From NCBI RefSeq assembly GCF_004745805.1, contig NZ_SRLQ01000016.1:1-35543 (forward strand): a DNA stretch of 35,543 nt, written 5' to 3'. The stretch comes from Mycolicibacterium sp. CH28 (GTDB taxonomy: Bacteria; Actinomycetota; Actinomycetes; Mycobacteriales; Mycobacteriaceae). The position numbers and the translations under genes were made by a program. Of the stretch, positions 1-7,664 are shown in pieces. Every line of letters starts with the position of its first letter. Within the stretch, counting starts at the first letter, position 1. The notes under the pieces were generated by a model that was given only the letters and a program-made list of their open reading frames with translations, was not told the DNA's origin and did not search any database.

Positions 1-391
1 GCTCGGTGGTGGTGATCTCGTCCTGCACCGGCGGCGCCTTGACCGTCGTGGTCGGCGCCGGGGTGGCCAGGTTGTTGGTGTCGGTGCTGGTCACCAGCAG
101 TGACACCGACACCACCAGCGCGATGGCGGCGACGATGGCGGTGACGCCGACGACCCACGGCCACTTGGGTGGGCTGGCATCGTCGATCAGCTCGGTGCCC
201 GGCTCGTAACTGTCGTAGTCGTAGAGTGCCGGGTCCGGCGCAACGTACGGTCCGGCGGTGTATTGCTCGGATTCCGGCGCTGAATAGGCATGAAAGCCCG
301 TGCCGGTATTGCTCTCGCCCCGGTATTCCTCGCTCGGCTGATCCGAGTGCTGACCGCCCGACTCCTCATCTGGCGGATTCGGCCCGCTCAT
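1..391 (-). CDS. mmpS3: MmpS3-type membrane protein, N-terminal part (cut by window edge)
   Basis: The reading frame starts at the ATG complement at 389-391 and runs off the left edge, giving about 130 residues. The N-terminus begins MSGPNPPD and is a hydrophilic, acidic and Tyr/Pro-rich cytoplasmic stretch. One membrane helix follows at about residues 82-104 (WPWVVGVTAIVAAIALVVSV), then a Thr/Pro-rich outer linker ending in QDEITTTE at the edge. This matches the layout I know for mycobacterial MmpS3 (Rv2198c), whose C-terminal MmpS domain would lie outside the window. MmpS proteins are accessory partners of MmpL lipid exporters, but MmpS3 has no adjacent mmpL and its role is poorly defined. 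A purine-rich AGAGGA lies about 9 nt before the start. The position just downstream of ctaC-ctaF is the conserved mycobacterial order. Confidence 0.88.
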   Translation of the reverse strand, partial: MSGPNPPDEESGGQHSDQPSEEYRGESNTGTGFHAYSAPESEQYTAGPYVAPDPALYDYDSYEPGTELIDDASPPKWPWVVGVTAIVAAIALVVSVSLLVTSTDTNNLATPAPTTTVKAPPVQDEITTTE

Positions 392-566
392 GCTCGCCTG
401 TCCTCTTTCGACTACATCACCGCAGCGCGCGGGCCAAGGACTGACACGCAGCACGCCGACGGCTCCCGTTGCCCTGGCGAAACCCTACCCAACCGGGCAG
501 GCGAGGTTCGCACAGGACACCCGCGGGCGCCAAGTGATGCCTGGATTGTGACCTTCGCCGAGCGGA
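392..566. promoter_or_regulatory. mmpS3 upstream region after ctaF
   Basis: This 175-nt non-coding gap separates the ctaF stop from the mmpS3 start. On the minus strand a TAGGGT hexamer (complement of 482-487) could be a -10 element about 90 nt before the mmpS3 start. No -35 element or clear hairpin was seen. Promoter assignment is tentative. Confidence 0.3.
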
Positions 567-986
567 TCAGTGCTTCTCGGGGCCGATGTAGTACTCGAAC
601 ACCAGGCCCGAGACAGCGGCCAGCACGAACGCCACACCGGCGGCGATCAGCCAGGGCAGCCACAGCGCGGCGCCGACAGCGGCGGTCGAGAACGACAGCG
701 CGACCAGGATCGGCCACCAGCTATGCGGCGAGTAGAAGCCCAACTCCCCTGCGCCGTCGCTGATCTCAGCGTCGTCGTAGTCCTCGGGCCGAGTGTCGAG
801 GCGACGGGCCACGAAGCGGAAGAAGGTACCGATGATCAGCGACAGACCGGCGGTGAGCACCAGGGCCGTGGTTCCAGCCCACTCGATACCGCCGTGGCCG
901 AAGAGCGCTGTTAACACGCCGTAGATGACCGCGGCGAGGACGAAGAACCCCGTGAGGATCTCGAACAGTCTGGCTTCGATATGCAT
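567..986 (-). CDS. ctaF: Cytochrome c oxidase subunit 4, actinobacterial type
   Basis: A 139-residue integral membrane protein of the aa3 cytochrome c oxidase (complex IV). Recognisable features are the start MHIEARLFEI, a central ARRLDTRPEDYDDAEISDG loop, the motif GFYSPHSWWP and the end GPEKH. Length and motifs match mycobacterial CtaF (139 aa). Four hydrophobic segments are visible, at about residues 7-28, 36-60, 86-108 and 112-133. The subunit is specific to Actinobacteria and assembles with CtaC, CtaD and CtaE in the cytochrome bcc-aa3 supercomplex. The start ATG is preceded by AGGGGA with a 6-nt spacer. The gene lies 10 nt after ctaC on the same strand, so the two are surely co-transcribed. 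Confidence 0.96.
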   Translation of the reverse strand: MHIEARLFEILTGFFVLAAVIYGVLTALFGHGGIEWAGTTALVLTAGLSLIIGTFFRFVARRLDTRPEDYDDAEISDGAGELGFYSPHSWWPILVALSFSTAAVGAALWLPWLIAAGVAFVLAAVSGLVFEYYIGPEKH

Positions 987-996
987 CTGCGGTCCC

Positions 997-2031
997 CTAC
1001 TTACTCGCCTGCGGGATCACTAGCTGGCCCCGACGGGTGTCGAACGGGCGGGTGCTGGTCGCGACCGGCGACTGGTTGATCGCCTGCAGCGCCTCGGCAT
1101 TGGTCTTACCGGCAATGCGCTCTTGCAGGTAGGCCTTGAAGTCATTGGCGGACACCACCCGGACCTCGAAGTTCATCATCGAGTGGTAGGTGCCGCACAT
1201 CTCGGCGCAACGCCCGACGAACGCGCCGGTCTGGTCGATCTCGCTGACCTGGAACTTGTTCTCCGAGTGGTTGGCTTCCGGGTTCGGGAAGACGTCACGC
1301 TTGAACAAGAACTCCGGCACCCAGAACGAGTGGATGACATCTGCGGAGGCGACCTGGAACTCGATGCGCTTGCCGACCGGCACCACCAGCACCGGGATCT
1401 CGTCGCTGGTACCCAGCGTCTCGACCTTGTCGAAGTTGAGGTAGGTACGGTCCTCGGAGTTCAGGCCGCGCACCGCACCGACGCGCTCCTCACCGTGGGC
1501 GTCGACACCTTCGGGTTTGGACACCATCGCGGCTTTGCGGGCCGGGTCGGCGCCGTCGTAGCTCAGCGTGCCGTCCTTGAAGTCGACCTTCTGGTACCCG
1601 AACTTCCAGTTCCACTGGAACGCCGTGACGTCGATGACGACCTCGGGATTGGGATCCCGGTGGGTCATCTTCTCCTGCACGACGACGGTGAAGTAGAAGA
1701 GCACTGAGATGATCAGGAACGGGATGACCGTCAGCACCAACTCCAGCGGCATGTTGTAGCCGAACTGGCGGGGCAACTCGTCGTCGCCCTTCTTCTTGCG
1801 GTGGAAGGTCATGGTCCAGAAGGTCATGGCCCACACGATGACGCCGACGACGAGCGCGGCGATCACGGAGCCGACCCACAGGTCGCGATTGGCGTGTGCT
1901 TCGGGGGTAATGCCCTTGGGCCAGCCCAGGCCGAGCACTTCCTGCCAGCTGCACCCGCTGAGGGTTAGCGCCAGCGCACCGAAGGTGACGGCTAGCGCCA
2001 GCACCCGGAAGCGGGAACCGCGGGTCTTCAC
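997..2031 (-). CDS. ctaC: Cytochrome c oxidase subunit II, lipoprotein form
   Basis: A 344-residue subunit that accepts electrons from cytochrome c (in mycobacteria, the diheme CtaQ-type cytochrome cc of the bcc complex) through its binuclear CuA centre. The N-terminal signal ends in a lipobox (LSGC, Cys27), so the mature protein is probably lipidated. Two membrane helices follow at about residues 52-74 and 96-118. The external cupredoxin domain contains the CuA ligands His234 (VIHSFW), Cys275, Cys279, His283 and Met286 in the C-x3-C-x3-H-x2-M motif CAEMCGTYHSMM, all intact. The aromatic loop FQWNWKF near residue 140, needed for electron entry, is also present. The start is GTG at 2031, chosen because a perfect AGGAGG lies 7 nt upstream. 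The gene is divergent from asnB. Confidence 0.97.
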   Translation of the reverse strand: MKTRGSRFRVLALAVTFGALALTLSGCSWQEVLGLGWPKGITPEAHANRDLWVGSVIAALVVGVIVWAMTFWTMTFHRKKKGDDELPRQFGYNMPLELVLTVIPFLIISVLFYFTVVVQEKMTHRDPNPEVVIDVTAFQWNWKFGYQKVDFKDGTLSYDGADPARKAAMVSKPEGVDAHGEERVGAVRGLNSEDRTYLNFDKVETLGTSDEIPVLVVPVGKRIEFQVASADVIHSFWVPEFLFKRDVFPNPEANHSENKFQVSEIDQTGAFVGRCAEMCGTYHSMMNFEVRVVSANDFKAYLQERIAGKTNAEALQAINQSPVATSTRPFDTRRGQLVIPQASK

Positions 2032-2274
2032 TTTGGCGCCTCCTGTTTCAGGTCCAGCTCTTGGCCCTAATGAACCGCATTTTTCTTATCGCGGGAACTT
2101 TTCGCGAATCGAATACTACGCAGCGTAGACCACGAGGGTTCCCCAGGCCCGACACACCTCCAATTCAGGTGTCGAGTCAACGATGTCGCCACGATCCGGG
2201 GTGATGGACGGCAGACGAAAACGGGGTGTGGCGCGCTGTCGGCAGCCCCTACCGGTTACGGCATACTAGGGCCG
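2032..2274. promoter_or_regulatory. Divergent promoter region ctaC/asnB with a palindrome
   Basis: This 243-nt region feeds two divergent genes. It contains a perfect inverted repeat CTACGC-A-GCGTAG at 2116-2128 and an 8-nt palindrome TTCGCGAA near 2101-2108. On the plus strand CATACT (2262-2267) lies 7 nt before the asnB GTG, which would fit a leaderless asnB transcript, though its first base departs from the TANNNT consensus. Function of the dyads is unknown. Confidence 0.4.
2116..2128. repeat. Inverted repeat, possible operator upstream of ctaC
   Basis: A perfect 6+1+6 dyad (CTACGC, A, GCGTAG) lies about 85 nt before the ctaC start and 147 nt before asnB. A regulator-binding role is inference only. 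Confidence 0.35.
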
Positions 2275-4206
2275 GTGTGCGGACTGCTGGCCCTGGTTAT
2301 CGATCCGGCAACCGGCGTCAACTCCGAGATGGTCGAGGCGGTGGCCGGCGCGTCGCACCTGATGCGTCACCGGGGTCCAGACGAACCCGGTACCTGGTCG
2401 GACGAACGGGTCGTCCTGGGCTTCAACCGGCTGTCGATCATCGACATCGCCCATTCCCATCAGCCGCTGCGCTGGGGACCGCCCGACGAGCCGGACCGCT
2501 ACGTGCTGGTGTTCAACGGCGAGATCTACAACTACCTCGAACTGCGCGAGGCGTTGCGGTCCGAGCACGGCGCGGTCTTCGCCACCGATGGCGACAGCGA
2601 GGCGATCCTGGCCGCCTACCACCACTGGGGTGTCGAGTCGCTGACCCGGCTGCGTGGCATGTTCGCCTTCGCGTTGTGGGACACCAAGACCGAAGAGCTG
2701 TTCTGCGCCCGCGATCCATTCGGCATCAAACCGCTGTTCATGGCGACCGGCTCGGCCGGCACCGCCGTCGGCAGCGAGAAGAAGTGCCTGCTGGACCTCG
2801 CCTCCGAGCTGGGCCTGGACACCGAGATCGACGAGCGGGCCGTCCAGCACTACACGGTGCTGCAGTACGTGCCGGAACCCGAGACGCTGCACCGCGGCAT
2901 CCGCCGGCTGGAGTCCGGGTGTTACGCGGTGATCCGACCCGGCCAGCGCCCCCAGGTCAGTCGTTACTTCGTGCCACGGTTCACCGCGCGCCCGTTCACC
3001 GCGGGCAGTGAACAGGCGAGATACGACGAGATCACCGCGGTCCTCGAGGACTCGGTGGCCAAGCACATGCGCGCCGATGTCACTGTCGGGGCGTTCCTGT
3101 CCGGCGGGATCGATTCCACCGCGATCGCCGCGCTGGCCATCCGGCACAACCCTCGGCTGATCACCTTCACCACCGGTTTCGAGCGCGAGGGCTTCTCCGA
3201 GGTGGACGTGGCGGTGGCATCGGCCGAGGCGATCGGTGCCCGCCACGTCACCAAGGTGGTCACCCAATCCGAGTTCGTGGCCGCGCTGCCCGAGATCGTC
3301 TGGTACCTCGACGAGCCGGTCGCCGACCCTGCCCTGGTGCCGCTGTTCTTCATCGCCCGCGAGGCCCGCAAGCACGTCAAGGTGGTGCTGTCCGGCGAGG
3401 GCGCCGACGAACTGTTCGGCGGCTACACGATCTACCGGGAACCGTTGTCGCTCAAGCCTTTCGACTATCTCCCCCGACCGGTCCGCAAATCACTGGGCCG
3501 GGCGTCGCGTCCGCTGCCGGAGGGTATGCGCGGCAAGAGCCTGCTGCATCGGGGCTCGATGTCGCTCGAGGAGCGCTACTACGGCAACGCCCGCAGCTTC
3601 TCCGACGAGCAGCTCCGCGCGGTGCTACCGGGATTCAACCCGGCCTGGACACACACCGACGTCACCGCCGGCCTGTACGCCGAGTCGGCCGGCTGGGATC
3701 CGGTCGCCCGGATGCAACACGTCGACCTGTTCACCTGGCTGCGCGGCGACATCCTGGTCAAGGCCGACAAGATGACGATGGCCAACTCGCTCGAGCTGCG
3801 TGTGCCGTTCCTGGATCCCGAGGTGTTCGCGGTGGCCTCCCGGCTGCCGTTCGACCAGAAGATCACCCGCACCACCACGAAGTACGCGTTGCGCCGGGCC
3901 TTGGAGCCGATTGTTCCGGCGCACGTTCTCAACCGGGCCAAACTGGGCTTCCCGGTGCCGATCCGGCACTGGCTGCGCTCGGGTGAACTGATGGACTGGG
4001 CTTACGGCATGATCGGCACCTCGCAGGCCGGCGACCTCGTCGATATCGCCGCGGTGCGCCGGATGCTCGACGAGCACCGGGCCGGCGACAGCGACCACAG
4101 CCGCCGGTTGTGGACGGTGCTGATATTCATGCTGTGGCACGCGATCTTCGTGGAGCACAGCGTGACGCCGGCGATCAGCGAGCCGCACTACCCGGTGCAA
4201 CTCTAG
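2275..4206 (+). CDS. asnB: Glutamine-dependent asparagine synthetase family amidotransferase
   Basis: A 643-residue class II glutamine amidotransferase fused to an asparagine-synthetase-type ATP pyrophosphatase. The GTG start is followed directly by Cys2 (MCGLLAL), the glutaminase nucleophile exposed after Met removal, which fixes the start. The N-terminal domain shows RHRGPDEPG (residues 31-39), FNRLSIID and FNGEIYN. The synthetase domain shows the PP-loop SGGIDST at 276-282, the SGEGADELFGGY motif and a C-terminal LRVPFLDPEV. Length is close to M. tuberculosis AsnB (652 aa). In Corynebacteriales this orthologue (LtsA/AsnB), always next to ctaC-ctaF, is reported to amidate meso-diaminopimelate in peptidoglycan precursors, so cell-wall amidation is a likely role besides or instead of free asparagine synthesis. 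It converges on adoK with an 11-nt gap. Confidence 0.95.
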   Translation: MCGLLALVIDPATGVNSEMVEAVAGASHLMRHRGPDEPGTWSDERVVLGFNRLSIIDIAHSHQPLRWGPPDEPDRYVLVFNGEIYNYLELREALRSEHGAVFATDGDSEAILAAYHHWGVESLTRLRGMFAFALWDTKTEELFCARDPFGIKPLFMATGSAGTAVGSEKKCLLDLASELGLDTEIDERAVQHYTVLQYVPEPETLHRGIRRLESGCYAVIRPGQRPQVSRYFVPRFTARPFTAGSEQARYDEITAVLEDSVAKHMRADVTVGAFLSGGIDSTAIAALAIRHNPRLITFTTGFEREGFSEVDVAVASAEAIGARHVTKVVTQSEFVAALPEIVWYLDEPVADPALVPLFFIAREARKHVKVVLSGEGADELFGGYTIYREPLSLKPFDYLPRPVRKSLGRASRPLPEGMRGKSLLHRGSMSLEERYYGNARSFSDEQLRAVLPGFNPAWTHTDVTAGLYAESAGWDPVARMQHVDLFTWLRGDILVKADKMTMANSLELRVPFLDPEVFAVASRLPFDQKITRTTTKYALRRALEPIVPAHVLNRAKLGFPVPIRHWLRSGELMDWAYGMIGTSQAGDLVDIAAVRRMLDEHRAGDSDHSRRLWTVLIFMLWHAIFVEHSVTPAISEPHYPVQL

Positions 4207-4217
4207 GCAGACCGGCT

Positions 4218-5192
4218 CTAACCGAGCGCGGTCGCGATCTCCTCGGCGGCCGCGGCGCCGTAGGCGCCGGCGAGCCGGGTCTTGGCCACCGCCGGATCCC
4301 ACGTCCAGTTCTGGGTGCCGGTGGTCTCCAGCACCAGCACCGCCACCAGCGAACCCAACTGGGCTGAGCGCTCCAGACCCAGCCCGGCACTGCGCCCGGT
4401 CAGGAAACCCGCGCGGAACGCGTCGCCGACGCCGGTCGGATCGACCTGGGCGGTTTCGGGGACGACATCGACATGGATGTTGGTGCCGTCGACGTCGATC
4501 AGGTCGACGCCCTTGGCACCGAGTGTGGTGACCCGCAGTCCCACCTGGGCCAGCACGTCGGCGTCGGTCCAGCCGGTCTTGGACAGCAGCAGGTCCCACT
4601 CGTAGTCGTTGGTGAACAGGTAGGTCGCACCGTCGATCAGCTGCTTGATCTGCTCGCCGGACAACCTGGCCAGCTGTTGGGAGGGATCGGCGGCGAAGGC
4701 CAGGCCGAGCTTGCGGCACTCGTCGGTGTGCAGGAACATCGTGTCGGGGTCATTGGCGCCGACGATGACAAGCTCGGGTGCACCGATCGCTTCGACGACT
4801 CCCGCCAGCTTGATGTTTCGCGCTTGCGACATTGCGCCCGGGTAGAACGATGCGATCTGGGCCATGTCCACGTCGGTGGTGCAGACGAACCGCGCGGTGT
4901 GGGCGGTATCGGAGATCAGGACGTTGTCGCAGTCGACTCCGGCGGCTTCCAGCCATTCCCGGTAGTCGGTGAAGTCCATACCCGCCGCGCCCACCAGGGC
5001 CGCGCTGCCGCCCAGCACGCCGATCGCGTAGGCCATGTTGCCGGCGACGCCCCCGCGATGCACGACGAGGTCGTCGACCAGGAAGCTCAGCGACACCTTG
5101 TGCAGGTGCTCAGCCAGAAGCTGCTCGGAGAACCGCCCGGGAAAACGCATCAGGTGGTCGGTGGCAATCGATCCGGTCACCGCGATGGTCAC
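4218..5192 (-). CDS. adoK: Adenosine kinase, PfkB family
   Basis: A 324-residue cytosolic kinase that phosphorylates adenosine to AMP for purine salvage. Mycobacterial AdoK belongs to the PfkB sugar-kinase fold rather than the eukaryotic adenosine-kinase type. Visible motifs are the N-terminal signature HRGGVAGNMAYAIGVLGG near residues 45-62 and the C-terminal anion-hole motif DPTGVGD at 251-257, with Asp257 as the catalytic base. I chose the GTG at 5192 because AAGGGCGGA lies just upstream and the product then begins VTIAVTGSIATDHL at the family length (324 aa). An upstream in-frame GTG at 5213 sits 5 nt after a TAGACT hexamer and could be an alternative leaderless start adding seven residues. 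Confidence 0.94.
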   Translation of the reverse strand: MTIAVTGSIATDHLMRFPGRFSEQLLAEHLHKVSLSFLVDDLVVHRGGVAGNMAYAIGVLGGSAALVGAAGMDFTDYREWLEAAGVDCDNVLISDTAHTARFVCTTDVDMAQIASFYPGAMSQARNIKLAGVVEAIGAPELVIVGANDPDTMFLHTDECRKLGLAFAADPSQQLARLSGEQIKQLIDGATYLFTNDYEWDLLLSKTGWTDADVLAQVGLRVTTLGAKGVDLIDVDGTNIHVDVVPETAQVDPTGVGDAFRAGFLTGRSAGLGLERSAQLGSLVAVLVLETTGTQNWTWDPAVAKTRLAGAYGAAAAEEIATALG

Positions 5193-5273
5193 GAGCGTCC
5201 GCCCTTCATTCACTAGAGAGTCTAGGTAACGGTACCCGGGTATTGCTGGCCGTTCATTTCCGCCCCGGTGCGC

Positions 5274-5347
5274 TAGCCTGCGTACGAGAGCCGACTATAT
5301 GGCCCCGGTTTCGGCCGCGCTGCGGCCGGGACCTGATGTTCGGGGCC
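5274..5347 (+). promoter_or_regulatory. Promoter and nested hairpin in the 5' leader of the 5373 gene
   Basis: A candidate -10 TAGCCT lies at 5274-5279, and TATAT at 5296-5300 is another. Downstream there are two nested perfect 7-bp stems: outer GGCCCCG (5301-5307) with CGGGGCC (5341-5347), inner CGGCCGC (5312-5318) with GCGGCCG (5322-5328). The structure would lie in the leader if transcription starts near 5286. High GC makes such stems more likely by chance. Confidence 0.4.
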
Positions 5348-5372
5348 CCGATGACCCCCAGGAGACATATCG

Positions 5373-6047
5373 ATGGCTGGCCCGATTCCGCCGCACCAAC
5401 AGGTCGGCGCCCAGGGTCAACCGGTTCCCGGCCAGCCGGCGTACTCGGAGCCCTACCCCGACGAACCGTTCGGCCGGGCAGCCTCGCCGCCCCCAGTGGG
5501 GCCCTATCCCGGTGTGTATCCGGGGGCGCTGCCGCCGCCGCTGCCCTATGCCAAGCCGCGCCGGCGCAAGGCGCTGTGGTTGAGCGGGTTGGCGCTGGTG
5601 CTGGTCGGGGCCGTGGTGGCGGCGGTACTGACGATTCGCACCGGGCAACCCGCTACAGCCTCGGGTGCCCCCTTCACCGAGTCGTCGACCAAGGCGGCGA
5701 TCCAGAACTATCTGAGCGCGCTGTCCAAGGGCGATACCGAAGTCGTCGCGCGCAACAACCTGTGCGGCATGTACGACGGAGTGAAGGACCGCAAGTCCGA
5801 TCTGGCGCTGGCTCGACTGGCCAGCGACGCGTTCAGCAGGCAATTCTCCGCCGCCGAGGTCTCCTCGATCGACGCGATCGTGCCGTGGTCGAACTATCAG
5901 GCCCAAGTCTTGTTCACCATGCGGGTGGCCCCGACGTCGGGGGCGCGCGGCGGTCGCGGCGATGAGCAGGGTGTGGCGCAGGTGCTGCGCCAGGGCAACC
6001 AGCTGCTGGTGTGCTCGTATCTATTGCGAACGGCCGCCCAGTACTAA
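5373..6047 (+). CDS. Single-pass membrane protein with Pro-rich N-terminus (Rv2203-like)
   Basis: A 224-residue protein corresponding by position and layout to Rv2203, function unknown. Residues 1-62 are Pro/Gly/Tyr-rich and low in complexity. A basic patch KPRRRK (61-66) precedes one membrane helix at about 67-88, giving a cytoplasmic N-terminus and an external C-terminal domain of about 130 residues. That domain starts TESSTKAAIQNYLSALSKGD, a pattern typical of NTF2/SnoaL-like folds found after a membrane anchor in many actinobacterial proteins. Two cysteines (in NNLCGMYDG and LLVCSYLL) could pair in a disulfide outside the membrane. The start ATG has AGGAG 8 nt upstream. It converges on the Fe-S carrier gene across a hairpin at 6032-6057. 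Confidence 0.8.
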   Translation: MAGPIPPHQQVGAQGQPVPGQPAYSEPYPDEPFGRAASPPPVGPYPGVYPGALPPPLPYAKPRRRKALWLSGLALVLVGAVVAAVLTIRTGQPATASGAPFTESSTKAAIQNYLSALSKGDTEVVARNNLCGMYDGVKDRKSDLALARLASDAFSRQFSAAEVSSIDAIVPWSNYQAQVLFTMRVAPTSGARGGRGDEQGVAQVLRQGNQLLVCSYLLRTAAQY

Positions 6048-6057
6048 CCGGGCGGCC
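6032..6057. terminator. Hairpin between convergent genes
   Basis: A perfect 8-bp inverted repeat, GGCCGCCC (6032-6039) and GGGCGGCC (6050-6057), encloses a 10-nt loop that contains the TAA stop of the 5373 gene. There is no U-tract, which is common for mycobacterial terminators. It could serve both convergent genes. Confidence 0.5.
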
Positions 6058-6078
6058 ATCCGTGGGTCGAGCGCAGAT

Positions 6079-6444
6079 TCAGTTGAACGAGTCGCCACAG
6101 GCGCAGGAGCCGGTGGCGTTCGGGTTGTCGATGGTGAAGCCCTGCTTCTCGATGGTGTCGACGAAATCGATCGTGGCGCCCTGGATGTAGGGGGCGCTCA
6201 TCCGGTCGACGGTCAGAGTGACGCCGCCGAACTCAGTGGTCAGGTCGCCGTCCAGGGTGCGGTCGTCGAAGAACAGGTTGTAGCGCAAGCCGGCGCAACC
6301 GCCCGGCTGGACGGCGATCCGCAGCGCCAGGTCGTCGCGGCCCTCCTGGTCCAGGAGCGCCTTGGCCTTCGCGGCAGCGGCGTCGGTCAGGACCGCGCCG
6401 TGGGTCTCGGTCTCGGTCGTGGTCGACTGATCGGAAACAGTCAT
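6079..6444 (-). CDS. erpA: A-type iron-sulfur cluster carrier, ErpA/IscA family
   Basis: A 121-residue HesB/IscA-domain protein that carries assembled Fe-S clusters to client enzymes. The three ligand cysteines are all present: Cys50 in GGCAGLRY and Cys114/Cys116 in the C-terminal GSCACGDSF. The first 15 residues are Ser/Thr-rich and variable, and the domain starts at about residue 16 (AVLTDAAAAKAKALL). It matches Rv2204c, often annotated ErpA-like. Clients are not shown here, but LipA in the same window is a two-cluster Fe-S enzyme, so a functional link is plausible. AGGGAG lies about 5 nt before the ATG. Confidence 0.93.
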   Translation of the reverse strand: MTVSDQSTTTETETHGAVLTDAAAAKAKALLDQEGRDDLALRIAVQPGGCAGLRYNLFFDDRTLDGDLTTEFGGVTLTVDRMSAPYIQGATIDFVDTIEKQGFTIDNPNATGSCACGDSFN

Positions 6445-6525
6445 TGCGGTCTCCCTAAAGCAGATGTCTGTGTGGGTTGCCGTGAGGTATTTAACCCACC
6501 TGGTAAACGGTACCTTGTCCGGCGG

Positions 6526-7593
6526 CTATTCCCGAGTCAGCCAGCGCAAATCGGCTGCGGTCACGCGAGCCAGCCCGGCCAGCTGATTGGCGGCGTCGTC
6601 GATGGCCAGCTGCACCGATCCGGCGTGATCGGCAATGGCGTACGCGGCGACGATGCCGGCCTCGGCCAATGCGGCCGGCTCGAGGGTGACCTGCCCGGCC
6701 AGCACCACCACCGGGATACCCCGCGGTGCGGCCCCGCCGGCCAGCGCGCTGACCACCTTGCCGTGCAGCGACTGGTCGTCGAACCGGCCCTCACCGGTGA
6801 CGATCATGTCGGCCGCCGCGATGTCGTCGGCCAACCCGGTGTGTTCGGCGATGACGGCCGCGCCGGATTCCCGTCGAGCGCCCAGCGCCAGCAGGGCCGC
6901 ACCCAGTCCCCCGGCCGCGCCAGCCCCCGGCAGCGGGCTGACCGTGTCGCCGGCGAGCGCGTCGAGCCTGGCCGCCCACGCCGTCATCCGCTGCTCGAGG
7001 ATCTCCACCGTCGCCGGGTCGGCGCCCTTCTGCGGCCCGAAGATCCGGGCGGCACCCATCGGTCCCAGCAGCGGATGTTCGACGTCAGTGGCGGCGATGA
7101 GGTGGATACCGGCCAGCTTGTCGCGGGCCTGGGCAAGCCCGCCGAGCGCCTCGATGAGCCCGCGCCCGCCGTCGGTGCACGAGCTGCCGCCCAGACCGAC
7201 GACGATGGTGTCCGCGCCCGCATCCAGCGCGGCACCGACGAGTTGGCCCACCCCACGGCTGTGCGCGGCGACCGCAGTGTCCGGGGTGGGCTGCCCGCCG
7301 AGCAGGGCCAGACCGCAAGCCTGCGCGCACTCGATGTAGGCGGTGGCGGTTCGCGGGTCATACACCCACTCGGCGTCGACGGCGCCGGTCAACGGGCCCG
7401 ACACCCGGGTCTGCCGCAGTCCACCGAACCGGCTGGCCAGCACGCCGACGAAACCGGGTCCGCCGTCGGACTGCGGTGCCAGGGTGATCTCGTCAGCAGG
7501 CCGGGCCTGCCGCCAGCCCGTGGCGATGGACTGGGCGGCTTCGACGGCGGTCAAGCTGTCGCCGTAGCAGTCCGGCGCGATCAGCACCCGCAT
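6526..7593 (-). CDS. glxK: Glycerate kinase
   Basis: A 355-residue member of the GarK/GlxK glycerate kinase family, which phosphorylates D-glycerate (to 2- or 3-phosphoglycerate depending on subfamily). Visible motifs are MRVLIAPDCYGDSLTA at the N-terminus (family pattern APDSFKGSLSA), DPRTATAYIECAQACGL, the glycine-rich GLGGSSCTDGGRG near residues 130-142 and VTGEGRFDDQSLHGKV in the C-terminal third. Length fits the family and matches Rv2205c. The ATG at 7593 is preceded by TACGCT with a 6-nt gap, so the mRNA may be leaderless. The subfamily cannot be decided from sequence reading alone, so the symbol is tentative. Confidence 0.88.
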   Translation of the reverse strand: MRVLIAPDCYGDSLTAVEAAQSIATGWRQARPADEITLAPQSDGGPGFVGVLASRFGGLRQTRVSGPLTGAVDAEWVYDPRTATAYIECAQACGLALLGGQPTPDTAVAAHSRGVGQLVGAALDAGADTIVVGLGGSSCTDGGRGLIEALGGLAQARDKLAGIHLIAATDVEHPLLGPMGAARIFGPQKGADPATVEILEQRMTAWAARLDALAGDTVSPLPGAGAAGGLGAALLALGARRESGAAVIAEHTGLADDIAAADMIVTGEGRFDDQSLHGKVVSALAGGAAPRGIPVVVLAGQVTLEPAALAEAGIVAAYAIADHAGSVQLAIDDAANQLAGLARVTAADLRWLTRE

Positions 7594-7599
7594 TCCTGC

Positions 7600-7605
7600 A
7601 GCGTA
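7600..7605 (-). promoter_or_regulatory. Candidate -10 element of glxK
   Basis: On the minus strand TACGCT sits 6 nt before the ATG at 7593, the TANNNT spacing expected for a mycobacterial leaderless transcript. No -35 element is evident. Confidence 0.45.
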
Positions 7606-7651
7606 AGCCCGGTCACGCCGAGGTGCATTCCGAGCGGGCGACGTGGCGAAG

Positions 7652-7657
7652 TAACCT
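7652..7657 (+). promoter_or_regulatory. Candidate -10 element of the 7665 gene
   Basis: TAACCT lies 7 nt before the GTG at 7665, with no Shine-Dalgarno sequence between, consistent with leaderless initiation. Confidence 0.5.
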
Positions 7658-7664
7658 GACAGGC

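Noticed and set aside
2266..3375. 369-codon minus-strand frame
   Set aside because: Shadow of asnB, whose frame has all catalytic motifs.
5962..7659. 565-codon plus-strand frame
   Set aside because: It is antisense to the Fe-S carrier and glycerate kinase genes, which are clear family members. Long antisense frames are expected at this GC content.
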